DNA of 64,000 bases, taken from Paracyclopina nana (taxonomy: Eukaryota > Arthropoda > Copepoda > Cyclopoida > Cyclopettidae). The translations under genes were made by a program, and so were the position numbers. Every line of letters begins with the position of its first letter. The stretch's first letter is position 1. The stretch spans positions 4,154,001-4,218,000 of the forward strand of contig JAGUCH010000001.1 in assembly GCA_019096065.1 (NCBI GenBank). Direction: 5' to 3'. Positions 24,471-34,900 of the stretch are shown here, piece after piece. The notes under the pieces are model-generated. The model was not told the DNA's origin and searched no databases. It saw only the letters and a list, made by a program, of their open reading frames with translations.

Positions 24471-25111
24471 TTTCTTATGTCAAATTGATGAGAGGCAAAA
24501 ATAGAAGAGACGATCACGGACTCCGAGCCAAGAAGGCAAAATCACACGCCAAATCACTCAAATGTGCTACAACTGAAGTTTGCTTTCTAGTTGATCGAAA
24601 TCACCCCGCGACTCATAATTCCGAAATTGTTATCATGTATTTTCAGCATTTTGCGCGAGTTCATAGTTTATAAAGTCAATCACTAGTTGTTGTCAGCTCA
24701 AATTTCTCGCAACATTAGAGTAAAACTCAATTCTTTCTGGATTTTTCTCAGCCACAAAAATTAAGAATTGCCCAAAACTTTGATGCTCGAGCATATCTGA
24801 ACTTTTCCTACAGTTTACGTAATTCGGGAAAATTCAAATGTTGCCCGGGAAAATACTGATTGACGTAAATGCATCCTAAAAAAATTTGTCGTAGCTCCTA
24901 GAATTGCCCTTGAAAAAAGGTACTACATAATTGGTGTGAATGAAGCACGGTTGTTGACGCGAAACGCCATATCGCAATGAGCAGCCAAAAAGTGAAAGCT
25001 AGCTAATCCAGTGAGTAAATCCTTGCGAAGAGTCATCTATTCATTATTCAATGGTGCGTAAAATGGCTCCAATGCCGGATCTGGGCTCTCTCGCGTGGCT
25101 GCTAGCGAATG
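24471..25111. other. Intergenic region between divergent genes
   Basis: This lies between the divergently oriented ZNF706-like and allatostatin-C genes. I see no coding segment. The core promoter of allatostatin-C begins at about 25112. Confidence 0.4.
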
Positions 25112-25150
25112 CATAAAAGCCGCACTACGCCTTCAAAGGTAGCATCAGTT
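25112..25150 (+). promoter_or_regulatory. Core promoter of allatostatin-C (TATA-like + initiator)
   Basis: A TATA-like CATAAAAG at 25112-25119 is followed about 30 bases later by TCAGTT at 25145-25150, which fits the arthropod initiator consensus TCAGTY. The inferred start at about 25147 leaves a 42-base leader before the ATG at 25189. Confidence 0.55.
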
Positions 25151-25188
25151 TTCATTTCTCCTCTCCAGAATCAAGACTGCTTTACGCG

Positions 25189-25671
25189 ATGACTGCTCTA
25201 GTAATTCTCACTCTCGTTCTCGGGTTGACTCTGTCCAATGCTGCCAAGCTGAACGGCGAAATCCCAAGCGACTCTGGAAGCATCATGCCTGAAGACTTCA
25301 GGCAAAATATGGTATGGCAGGTGAAAAAATCATGACATTACTCAACCTCCTTTTACTACACCTCCATTAAAATTTCAAGTTACTATATCACTCTAGCTTA
25401 ACACTCTCTCCTGTTTCAGATCACAAATCTCATCATGAGTAACTTGAAGGAAAACGCTCCTCGCACTCGTTTCAACTCAAAACCTGCCCACCATTCGGAT
25501 ATTACCTACCCAGGACGCTATGATTATGACCTGCCTGAGGACTTCCAGCCTATGGAAGCCTTCAAGAGGGACTACAACCCAAAGGACTTTATCAAGAAAT
25601 CATTCACTGATAACAAACGCATTCGCTTTCATCAGTGCTATTTCAATCCCATTTCTTGCTTCAAACGATAA
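25189..25671 (+). CDS. AstC: Allatostatin-C (PISCF) prohormone
   Basis: Two exons (25189-25320 and 25420-25671, phase 0) encode 127 aa. Residues 1-18 form a signal peptide (hydrophobic LVILTLVLGLTLSNA). The single bioactive peptide is at the C-terminus: K-R at 110-111, then IRFHQCYFNPISCF at 112-125, then K-R and stop. The CYFNPISCF ring with its disulfide between Cys117 and Cys124 is the hallmark of allatostatin-C, a secreted neuropeptide that inhibits juvenile-hormone synthesis and modulates gut and heart muscle through somatostatin-type receptors. The peptide begins with Ile rather than the Gln that becomes pyroglutamate in most arthropod AST-C, and it carries the FHQ/YHQ variant seen in crustaceans. 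Cleavage after KR gives IRFHQCYFNPISCF with a free acid C-terminus, since no Gly donor is present. Confidence 0.97.
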
Positions 25672-25806
25672 TTATGTATTGCACGAATTTGATCATCGTC
25701 ACCATTTAAGTTATTGCTGAGGAGAGAGATGAGAGCCAAGCAAATGTAACCATCAACCAAGAGGCAGATGTGTGTGACTGTTAATTTAAAGGAGCAATTT
25801 TTTCGA

Positions 25807-25812
25807 AATAAA
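25807..25812 (+). terminator. Poly(A) signal of allatostatin-C
   Basis: Canonical AATAAA about 135 bases after the allatostatin-C stop codon. Confidence 0.65.
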
Positions 25813-26509
25813 GTTTTCGAAGCCGAAACTTTTACAAGGATGTGACTAAAAGCTATTTGACGACAGCACAGTGCAAATAAATCAAGTTTACGAGCCCGAA
25901 TTTAATCTACTCAAGAGCAAATTGTCAATTACAGGAGTAAGCTATGGTGAGAATATTGCATACGCATCAAATTAAGATTGGATAAAAAATTTATGTGGGA
26001 ACTCGAACCATTGCAGGCTGCCTCAAAAATAGCATCACGCCATTTAAGAAATAAATACTTTTGGGACAAAGCTTTTGGAATTCTCTCTTTTTTGCTTTTC
26101 CAGTGAGGTGTCGATAACTTTCGTAAGACTACAAGAGGAGAATACGCTGCCAAATCTTGATACCGCTTTTCCTATTTTCAACGTCGACGACTTATTTGGA
26201 TGAAATAGTCAGTGGTAGAAACATTTGTGCACAAATTTTGAAAATGGTCAAAACAGAATGCATAGCAGTAGTTATTTATAAAACAATAACTACTCATAGC
26301 CATTGGAAACTTGCACATTCACTTTCGCATACCAATTAAATTAGCTAGGTCGAGTGGCACGACAAAGAAAACACCTCAAAAAATGACTTGCGAATGGCAC
26401 CACATTTCCATTTTGATGGCTACTTTTCTACTTAATCATTTTGGTCAGCGGGAAATAGCAATAGTCACTGCATGTAACAAGTGCACTGACGAAAAATAAA
26501 GCGAAGACT
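25813..26509. other. Intergenic region between convergent genes
   Basis: This spacer separates the 3' ends of allatostatin-C (+) and the MsrA gene (-). I see only short, unremarkable open frames. Confidence 0.4.
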
Positions 26510-26515
26510 TTTATT
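26510..26515 (-). terminator. Poly(A) signal of the MsrA gene
   Basis: TTTATT on the plus strand reads AATAAA on the minus strand, 127 bases past the MsrA stop codon. The SECIS-like element lies between the stop and this signal, inside the 3'UTR where it is needed. Confidence 0.65.
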
Positions 26516-26530
26516 TCACACAAAGTAAAA

Positions 26531-26605
26531 CTTATTTTTCCCATCAGATCAGTGGCCCGTGCGTATTAGCACGTTTTAAGCCAAAAATCGTCATTCAAAA
26601 AAGTT
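26531..26605 (-). promoter_or_regulatory. SECIS-like element in the MsrA 3'UTR
   Basis: On the minus strand ATGA (26594-26591) and TGAT (26546-26543) form the SBP2-binding quartet of tandem G-A pairs. Between them a helix of about 11 positions (26589-26579 with 26557-26547) has nine Watson-Crick or wobble pairs and two central mismatches. After 13 bases comes the unpaired AAAA (26577-26574), the apical adenosines of a SECIS. A five-pair mini-stem CGTGC/GCACG (26573-26569 with 26562-26558) closes a six-base loop, which is form II geometry. A short U/A helix (U run 26602-26597, A run 26539-26535) lies below the quartet. A SECIS recruits SBP2 and eEFSec so that in-frame UGA is read as selenocysteine. 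Confidence 0.88.
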
Positions 26606-26641
26606 GGGCTAGTTTGTGCAAAATAATAATTAAAAAGCTGT

Positions 26642-27674
26642 TCAATATTTGCTCTTCATTTGTTTTGACACGTATTCAATCATTTTTTCGTTGAGACCTA
26701 GTTTAGTGGCCTCAGTGGCGAAATCCGCAGCCTTGCCATATCCTCCAATGTACCCATTCAAGCGAGCTGCGACGTGGGATTTGATCAGCTCGTCGCCAGG
26801 GTTGATTCCCAGCGACTCAAGGAGCCAAGGATGGTGTTGCAGCATGTATTTTTGATGGTAACTGAAACAGGAAATTGCACTTTCATTAGTTTCTAAACTA
26901 ATTCAGCAGGAAGGACGCAAACGCGTGGAAAATCAAAAGACTTCTGCTATACAGCTTGCGTAACATGAAACATGAAAGTATTTTCATTTACGCAACCATT
27001 TCTACTTAGGAGCTAATGTCAACTCACTCTTCAGCTTCGTAAAATTCCTTTGCCGGCAGAATGTGAGTTTGGATGGGTCGATTCTTCTTCTTGCTCATCT
27101 CAGCTTTGGTGTCTTCCGCCAATTTGCGCTGCTCCTCATCATGATAGAAAATAGCCGACATGTATTGCCTTTTGCAGTTTGACGTTGGGTCATGGTTGTT
27201 CCAGAAAATGTCGAGCAGCTCAGAGTAGGACGTCTCAGCGGGGTCATAGTCGACGTCAATGGTCTCAGTGTGATCCCCTAACGAGTAGTATGTAGGATTG
27301 GCCTTCGTTCCTCCTGCATACCCGACCCTGGTTCGGATGATGCCTTTAGCGCATCCGAACTGGGCCTCGGGAAACCAAAATCAGGACATTCCGAAGGAAG
27401 CCTTCTTCGTCGCAACTTCGGGCTCGTACAATGCCATGCTTGGGCTGCCAAGATCTCTCACCTGAAAATGAGTTGGGGATGTAGTTGACAGTGGCGGAAA
27501 ATTGCTAAATAGGATATCGCACTCGCAAAGTTCTGCAAACTTTTCAGTTAGTGGACACACATTAGTCAAGTTGACCTTGATCCGAAAAGTGAAGCTTTTT
27601 GGATCGTTGAGAGGGTCCAAACTGGAGTAAGGAACATAGCCTTCGCCCCCGTGGATTTCAAGGTCGGTGAACAT
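26642..27674 (-). CDS. MsrA: Selenocysteine-containing methionine sulfoxide reductase A
   Basis: The core exons are 27461-27028 and 26861-26642 (phase 2 junction, EAE-D-YHQKY). A probable first exon, 27674-27576, joins in phase 0 through a weak donor (AAG|GTCAAC); the full model is 250 aa. If that exon is wrong, the ATG at 27437 gives 209 aa. The catalytic motif, GMGCFW in most MsrA and GMGCFWAP in Drosophila Eip71CD, reads GMS-TGA-FW here, with TGA at 27383-27381. MsrA homology continues without a break afterwards: RTRVGYAGGTK, DHTETIDVDYDP, FWNNHDP, RQYMSAIFYHDEEQ, EDYHQKY. The TGA therefore stands exactly at the catalytic Cys, and the 3'UTR carries a SECIS-like hairpin. The enzyme reduces methionine-S-sulfoxide in proteins and free Met. 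Two further Cys, 10 and 69 residues after the Sec, could act as resolving residues. A plain nonsense mutation is unlikely given the SECIS. Confidence 0.9.
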
Positions 27675-28450
27675 GGCTACTGAAAAATGTTGATTTCACT
27701 TACTGCCGAGGAAGAAAATCTAGACGCAGCAGATCCAGCAATGAGACGTAAAATGTTCATTCAGGTATGACTTTTATCAACTTTTCGTTGCAATGATATT
27801 ACTTACATAAGCTAAGAATCCTGAACGTTCCAGTATGCTACTACAGTGCTGGGCTACTTTAGGTAGAGGTTAAATACCGATCACAATCAATTGTAAAGGC
27901 CTTGTTCAAGCAAATGCGTTCGTTATTTTTCAGGCAAAAGGCGCTCATTTTTCGAAAATTGAGGCCATAAAAATTGCATCATAATGCAAAATACACAAAT
28001 TTAAGGATCTTCAACATTTTTACAAGTGCTAATAATATCAAAGTAATATTTCTTGAGTCTTTTATGATGTAAATTGTCTAAAGATCCGCTTAGGTTTGTT
28101 TTGTTTTTTTCCGCATATTGACAGGCTTGTCAAATCACGTTAAAAAGAAAAAGCTACCAGATGTAAGAGTTGATGAAAATAACGACAAATGCTTGAAGTT
28201 TTTGAAACAGCTGTTCAAATTTTTTTTCGTTTACTGCTTATTGCGTTTTTTATTAAACTAAATTGATTGAAAGCTAATCAATTGCGTCAAAATAACAAGT
28301 ACTTAAATTTACATTCTGGCGCTTTCACGAACTAATCGATTCTAAAGAGAGGATCCTTGCTCGTACCACTGTAATTTCTAGACGCCATTCTCTAATTCTC
28401 TTTCATACAGAAAAAGTTGGGAAATCGCATCAAATCGTAAGCAGCCAAAG
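27675..28450. other. Intergenic region between divergent genes
   Basis: This is shared upstream sequence of the MsrA (-) and NonA-like (+) genes. A TTTTTCAG just before 27674 on the minus strand suggests a 5'UTR intron in MsrA. No other coding segment is visible. Confidence 0.4.
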
Positions 28451-31400
28451 ATGAGCGCCGCCGAGACTGCTAAGCCGGATGGCGCAACGCCAAAACCCGC
28501 AGAAAAGCCAACTTCTGAAGGCCCTTCGACCCAGTCACCCTCCGGAACCCCTCGGGGTGGCCGTGGCGGTGGAGGTCCCATGAGAGGCCAAGCAAACAAC
28601 CGAGGTGGAAATCAAGGAGCTCGAGGTCGTGGGTCGCCCTACGCTCGAGGTGGAAGAGGTGCCCAAGGAAACAGAGGTAGAGTCAACAAAAGTGCAAAAA
28701 TATGCTCCCCAACCTACCGTGTTGGGACAGTTGTTTGATCAGCTTTATGCTTCTCTGATTCATCATGAAAACCTTGGCACACATAAATGTCATGAACAAC
28801 TTTGGGGCATTCTTGATCTGGAGATAAGCGCAGCGTTGTGTTCTACACTTCTTCCTCGTAAACCAGCGCAAAGCGATGTGAACTTACGCGCAAACTTGAG
28901 CTAAAAAAGCGCAATGCGATGCGAAAATAGCAATTATCGATTTTTAAGTAGGATAGAGCCCCAAAGTGAAGAGCTTAGCACTTATATCTTGGCGTCAAAC
29001 AATGATGAATCAACTGTCTTGTATCTGTATCATAATCAACTTCATTTCACAGGCTTTTCATGACCCCAATGAGCATTATCATAAGGACTTGACATTTGGG
29101 GTCTTCTTTCAAATTTACCAGCCGAGCTGCTTTAAACATTCAGGAGTTCACTTATGTAGTTTATTTAACAAACACATCTGCTCTAGGTAATAAGTGCCAC
29201 GAATAAGTCATAGCGAAAAAAGTACTGAAACCATAGCGAAAAAAGTACTGAAACTTTTCTTGGCGCACTCAAGTACACTTTCCTGAAAAGTAACGTTCTT
29301 TTTTATAGTATTATTATAACAGTTGATGACGCTCGGCTGGATGCTGCAAACTTGAGTGACTTGTTGTTGACAGCTTAAATTAGCAGAAACGATCGTTATG
29401 TCTTTTTATGATGATGACTGCTTCCTGCTTGCAAGGTCAATAGCCATTTTCATAGCTTCTTAAAATTGGACATCTTTTTTAGCAAAAAATCAGAATCCGG
29501 TCTGGATGACGTTATCAATCTCAAAAGGGGTACTTCAATATCGATTCCATATTGATTGCCAAGCTCAAATTACTTGGTGGATAACGTAGAATTTAAAAAC
29601 ATTTCACGCTCTCTGAAAAAGCTGATCAATGCTCTGGCGGATTTTCCGCTTTTTGAATGTAGATTGAGCTTTTTTGCCACGAAAACACTGCTGATTTTAG
29701 GTGGAGGTCGAGGTGGTTCCAATCAATCTAATGCCAATAATTTTGGCAATAATAGTCGAGGATCCGCTGACCGATCTTTCGGCGGAGGAAGCGAAAGAGG
29801 CCGTTTTGATCGTGTTCTCGACAAGCTTAACTCTATCCAAGGCCCGACTTTGGAGCTGCCACCTTTGGACTCTGCTGAAAAGAAATTCAGTGGCAGGGCT
29901 CGTATCTATATTGGCAACTTTAGTAACGAATTGTCCGAAGAGCAATTGAAGGAAATCGTCTCAACCATTGGGGAGGTTGGCGAGATGTTCTTCAACCGCG
30001 AGAAAAACTTCGCATTCGTGCGAATGGGCTCCCGGTTTGAGGCTGAAAAAGTTAAGCGAGAGTTAGACGGCCAAATGAAAAATGGCCGACCCCTCAAGGT
30101 CAGATTTTCGCCTCATCAGGCAGCTGTCAAGGTCACCAACTTGGGCCCATGGGTGTCCAACGAGCTGTTGCACCGCGCCTTCTCCATCTTCGGCGAAATT
30201 GAGCGCTGCATTGTTTTTGTGGACGAGCGTGGTCGATCCAGAGGCGAAGGCATCGTCGAGTTCGAGAAAAAGCCTTTTGCACTAGAGTGCGTCAAGAGGT
30301 GCTCTGATGGATGCTTCTTCCTGACTTCCAGCCTAAGGCCCGTTATAGCCGAAATCAAGGATGAGGCTGAGGACGATGATGGAATGCAAGAGAAAATGCT
30401 CCACAAACGCAACCACGAATTCCAAGCTGAGCGCGAGGTGTGTAACTATTAGGAATTTAAGCTAGTAGTCAGGATTGGGTCAGAAACATTTTGAATGCGA
30501 GTTTTAAATGCGCCGATGTTCTCCATAAAATAATCCGGAGCTCGCTTTCTTCGTCTCGTTGGGTGCCTAGTGTTAAGATCGAATCAGGGGAGTGTTTTAA
30601 GATCGAAATGAGGGTGTGTGCTGAGACCTTCAAGTTTCCTGTGACATGTTATACCCAGTTCGACTGGTCTTCATTGAGAATGTCACATCAACCTTAAGCA
30701 AAGTTACATTTCAGGCAACTGCAAATTGAACCTAATGCATATTCATCTACATAGTGAGGCTTATTAACATAAAACAATATTGTAAGATATTAAATTTAGA
30801 TCTTATAACTGAGTTGAATCGATCTTAAAACTTCGATCTTAGCAATGTTCCCCGTCTCGTTGTTAGCTTTTTAGATCGCCCGATTAAGGTACAGACAAGA
30901 TACTGACAATGGCATCCCTAGGTACTGCAGTTCCATTGGCTCCGGCCAGATTTTAGCTTTTATATTCGAAAACCTTTTTTTTCTTCTTTATTTGCTTCAT
31001 TGCATATTGTTGACAAGCTTTCCACATCCTTGCAATCAATCTTAACGGCTGTGGTTGTTATGCGTAGGGAAATGCTTCTGATCTGATCTTGGCTACAATT
31101 AATTAGCCTGCCGAAACCCATAGCTTCTATACTCTAATCTTTAGACGGGTCCACGTTTTGCCGCACCTGGCTCTTTCGAATTTGAATACGGGGCTAAATG
31201 GAAGGCTTTGTACGACATGAAAAAGCAAAAGATGGAAGCGCTTGAGCGTGAAATGAAACTTGAAGAGGACAAGCTCATTGCCCAAATGGAGTTTGCTAGA
31301 TATGAACACGAAACCGAAGCTCTCAGAGAGCAGCTGCGGCAAAGGGAGGCTAGCCGAGAGCAGCATAAAAATCAATGGGAAGAGCGGGAACGCCAAATGC

Positions 31401-31837
31401 AGGATATGCTCAAAAATGAGCAAGAGAGACGCAATCGTGACGAACAGGCCATGGTGCAACGCCTTGAGCAGCAAGATCAATCCATGCGAAGAAGACAAGA
31501 AGAAAACAGTCTCTTCATGCAAGCCCAAGAATTGAACCAAATGCTCGACCAGCAGGAGGCTGCAATGGGTGGTCCAGGTCCTCGAGGGGGGCCTATTAAC
31601 GCCCCTTGGGGACCCGGTGGCAACAATTTTGGTGGACCCGGAGGACCTGGAGGACGCAACATGAACAATGGTCCTTTTGGAAACAGCTTTGGTGATGAAG
31701 ACTTTGGAGGATTTGGAGGAGGCAACCAAGGCTTTGGCAATGGATTTGGAGCTGGTGGGCCCAGAGGAGGCCGTGGGGGTGGACACCCCTGGGGAGCTGA
31801 GAGAGGGGGGCATCAAAATAAGAGAAGGCGGTTTTAA
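28451..31837 (+). CDS. nonA: DBHS RNA-binding protein (NonA / SFPQ / NONO family)
   Basis: Three exons (28451-28676, 29701-30437, 31145-31837) join in phases 1 and 0 to 551 aa. The N-terminal 140 residues are rich in Gly, Arg and Asn (RGGRGG-type RGG repeats). RRM1 lies at roughly 142-212 (ARIYIGNFSNEL, NFAFVRM) and RRM2 at roughly 217-290 (AAVKVTNLGPWVSNELL, RGRSRGEGIVEF). A NOPS segment (GPRFAAPGSFEFEYGAKWKAL) and a long charged coiled coil (KKQKMEALEREMKLEEDK and onward) follow. The tail is Gly-rich and ends in KRRRF, a likely nuclear localisation signal. DBHS proteins dimerise through NOPS and coiled coil and act in nuclear RNA retention, splicing and paraspeckle-type bodies; Drosophila NonA affects vision and courtship song. 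Introns of 1.0 and 0.7 kb flank exon 2. Confidence 0.95.
29210..29255. repeat. 23-bp tandem duplication in NonA intron 1
   Basis: Two adjacent exact copies of a 23-base unit beginning CATAGCGAAAAAAGTACTG, at 29210-29232 and 29233-29255. It is intronic with no visible function. Confidence 0.8.
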
Positions 31838-31978
31838 AAATATGAGTCTCGGTATTACGTAGCCCTGAGAAGCTACCATGTATTAATCTTGGCTAAATGC
31901 CGCACTTGGGCCCATAATGCGCCGGGCCAACAATTTTCTGATTTGTTAGTGAATTACGATATTTCATTTTTTCCTGTA

Positions 31979-31984
31979 AATAAA
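31979..31984 (+). terminator. Poly(A) signal of the NonA-like gene
   Basis: AATAAA about 140 bases after the stop codon at 31837. Confidence 0.65.
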
Positions 31985-34900
31985 GCAGTATATTGTATCG
32001 TTTGGTATACTTAAAGGTGACGTAAGAAGTTTCTTGCTCCTGATGGCTAAGGAAATTTACCGTCGCTTCGGAGGACTTAGTTTCCCAATATTTTTTTTGT
32101 AGCTTGTGCGCATGAAGAAGTTGACAATTTCAAATGAGAACGCCAAAATTTCCATTGAAATCTGCCACCTAGATGACAAAGTAACTTTGCCTTCTTCGGT
32201 AACGCAAAAGATCGCTGTTGCAACCTTGCTAAGGAAAGATAACAGCTCAAAGCTGTAATACAGCAATATTTTTGAACTGACAAACGTAGATAGCATTAAC
32301 TCGGTGGAATAAGAAAGGTAATTTGTTTAAGGAAAAGTATTGATATGCTCTGCATTGAATAATTGCCATGCATCTCGAGTTAACTTTATGTTCTGCTTTT
32401 TCTCAAAACTAAATTAAGTCTACGAAAAAATATGGCCTTTGGCAAATAATTCTTTCTGAATTTTCCCCACATTTCTTATGAAAACCGATAATGGTTGTCC
32501 TCTAATTTTGGCGTTGGCCTCGCAACGCTTGATTTTCCAATTCGGAAGCTTGAAGTTTGAAGCTTTCTTACTATATTCTAATTTCTGGGGCTGGATGGCG
32601 AAGCTCCCGTTTTCCTTTTTTAACTCAGAGCTAAGTGTACATTATATGCATTTTATCGAAAGAACGTTATTCACGCTTTTTCAGCCGTAAAACCCAGCCA
32701 AAGATGTTAATAATACACTTCTCTGGTATACAACAATATTTAATGTCCTTTTCCCTAGAGCCATTGTAATTTTTTTGCAAAGCACAATTTATCTTAGAAA
32801 TTTGGATGGCAAATTTGTAATTCTGATAGGTTCTTTAAAAGGCTCGATTTGCTCGTTTAGGCTCAGATTGCCTAGCACAAATCATAGCATTGCTTTTGGA
32901 GTCTGGCTTATTGTGCCTTCACAGAGACTAAAAAAAAAAGGTTTGCAAAATGAGGACATTTGTTTCATGCAATGGAGGCAATGAAGCGATGCCAATCGAT
33001 AACGAGGACTACGTAACTATTCAAGGTGAGTTGCCTGACCCTGCCCATTTGCGAAAAGTGCTTAGCGAACTTATGGTTTTTACATCGGCCCTATGTACCC
33101 GAGGTGATGCTAACGGAAAAAAATCTAGAACGCGAATGAAATGGACTAGTCATGTAAGGTGCTAAATCAAAACTCCGGATTAGTTGGGAATACAAAAGTA
33201 TCTAGTTAAAACAAACTCTGCAGTTTGCTACTGTATGAAATGTGTTGCTTCACACGTTTAAATACGCATAAAGCCTAGGAAAAGCTAACCATTTGTGCTA
33301 ACTTATATTATCTTTTTTCTCATGGGAATGATTCTAATTCCTCCCTCCCAATTTGCTGTTCGTTGCAAGAGGATATTTTACAAAATGTCGCCCAACTAAT
33401 TTAGTTAAATCAATGATACGAGTGGTGATCTGTTACCGAATTACGCGATCTACAAATGATCTGAAACAAGTTTGAGCATTCGATAAAAACTATCTTCAAC
33501 TAAGAGATTAATTGATGAGTGGAGTGCTCATTTGCAAAGGACAAAAGTAGAGAGTTGAGGTTTTTTTGTATCATTATGCCATTCGTTTTAATTTGTTACT
33601 TCATAAAAATATATGAAACATGTTTCTTTTTAGGCGTTTTTGAGGTTGAATGAGCATGGCAGCTCCTCTCGGTAACAAGCTTGTTCGTGGATGCTTCTTT
33701 GTATGAGAGAAAGGTAAAGACAGAAAAGGTTTTTCCTTGCCGAAAAATTTCACATGCTTTCACTTTTCAGCAACTTGCGTAAACGGACGACCAATCAGCC
33801 CGATGTAAAAAGATGGTTGGTTCAAGGAATTGCTGAACTTTAAGATGTGTTCAGATTAATCAATTTGTTTTGACTCAGGTCTAATGAATAAATTTAGCGA
33901 AACAGTGAGACAGAATGTACTGATGAAGATGTAATAGCGGAAACTTAATTGTGCGTGTTGCTTTTATTCAAGCCAGGAAATCAAAGAAAAAGCTTGATTA
34001 AAGTGCATTGGTGCATGCACGCGTTTAAAATATACTGCATACAGCAACGCTTTATTTTATTGCAACTTTTCAAAGTTGCAAACTGTACAACTGTAAAAGT
34101 ATTTGTTTTTTCGATAATCTGGCACTACGCAAAATCTATTTTAATATTGTTTGGCTCGCTTCTTAACCAAGTTCTCAAATACTCTGAAAACAAGCACTGA
34201 TTGTGATGCTCAATCACATAAGTGCTTGGCTGTCCATAGACGTATCAGTCTCTTAGCTAGCCTGTTACGATCAACTCGTTATTGCGTCGCATTAACGTGA
34301 TTCTCTGTGAATGGTAACGTTCGCAGCGTTGGAGCATGTGTAGTAAAGGCTCTCACGGCAGTGAAAGTAATTGCATGAGTCATCGAATGAGAAAACCCTC
34401 GAGGTAGAGCTCAACCGAAAGTGGGCTCGAATATTATAATTCGAGACAGATAATTCTTCCGTTCACACAATTTAGCAAGCAATGTAGATAATTCATGCAC
34501 ATGCTAAATTATTCGATCGAGGACAGTGTTCGAGGCTGCTTAGACTTTTTTTGTGGCTTCTCCAGCTGTCTTCCTAATGATATGCGCAGGCTTCTCCAAA
34601 TTTGGCTTTTCATGCACACACCGCGTGAACAGAAAGGCTTTTGGTTTCATTTTAGTGATTGTCCTAATTCATTAAATGAGTGACTCAGTGGCCTTAAACA
34701 TGCATGGTGGTTCCCTAAAGATTGAGTGCACGTTCGTGTTCTAGTACAGTCACGTATGAGCAGCTTTCTTTGGGAGAAAGCCCTTTAGCAGCCTCTTTTT
34801 AGTCTCTCCTTCTGAGCCTCCGCAGCCGCCTCCTGCATGCTCCGAGGCTGCTGCTAAAGATCAGTTTCAGCTGCTGAGCTGGCCAGGAGGCTGCTTGGTT

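Noticed and set aside
27381-27383. TGA in MsrA as a nonsense mutation or pseudogene mark
   Set aside because: The rest of the gene is intact, the TGA is exactly at the catalytic residue, and a SECIS-like hairpin is present in the 3'UTR.
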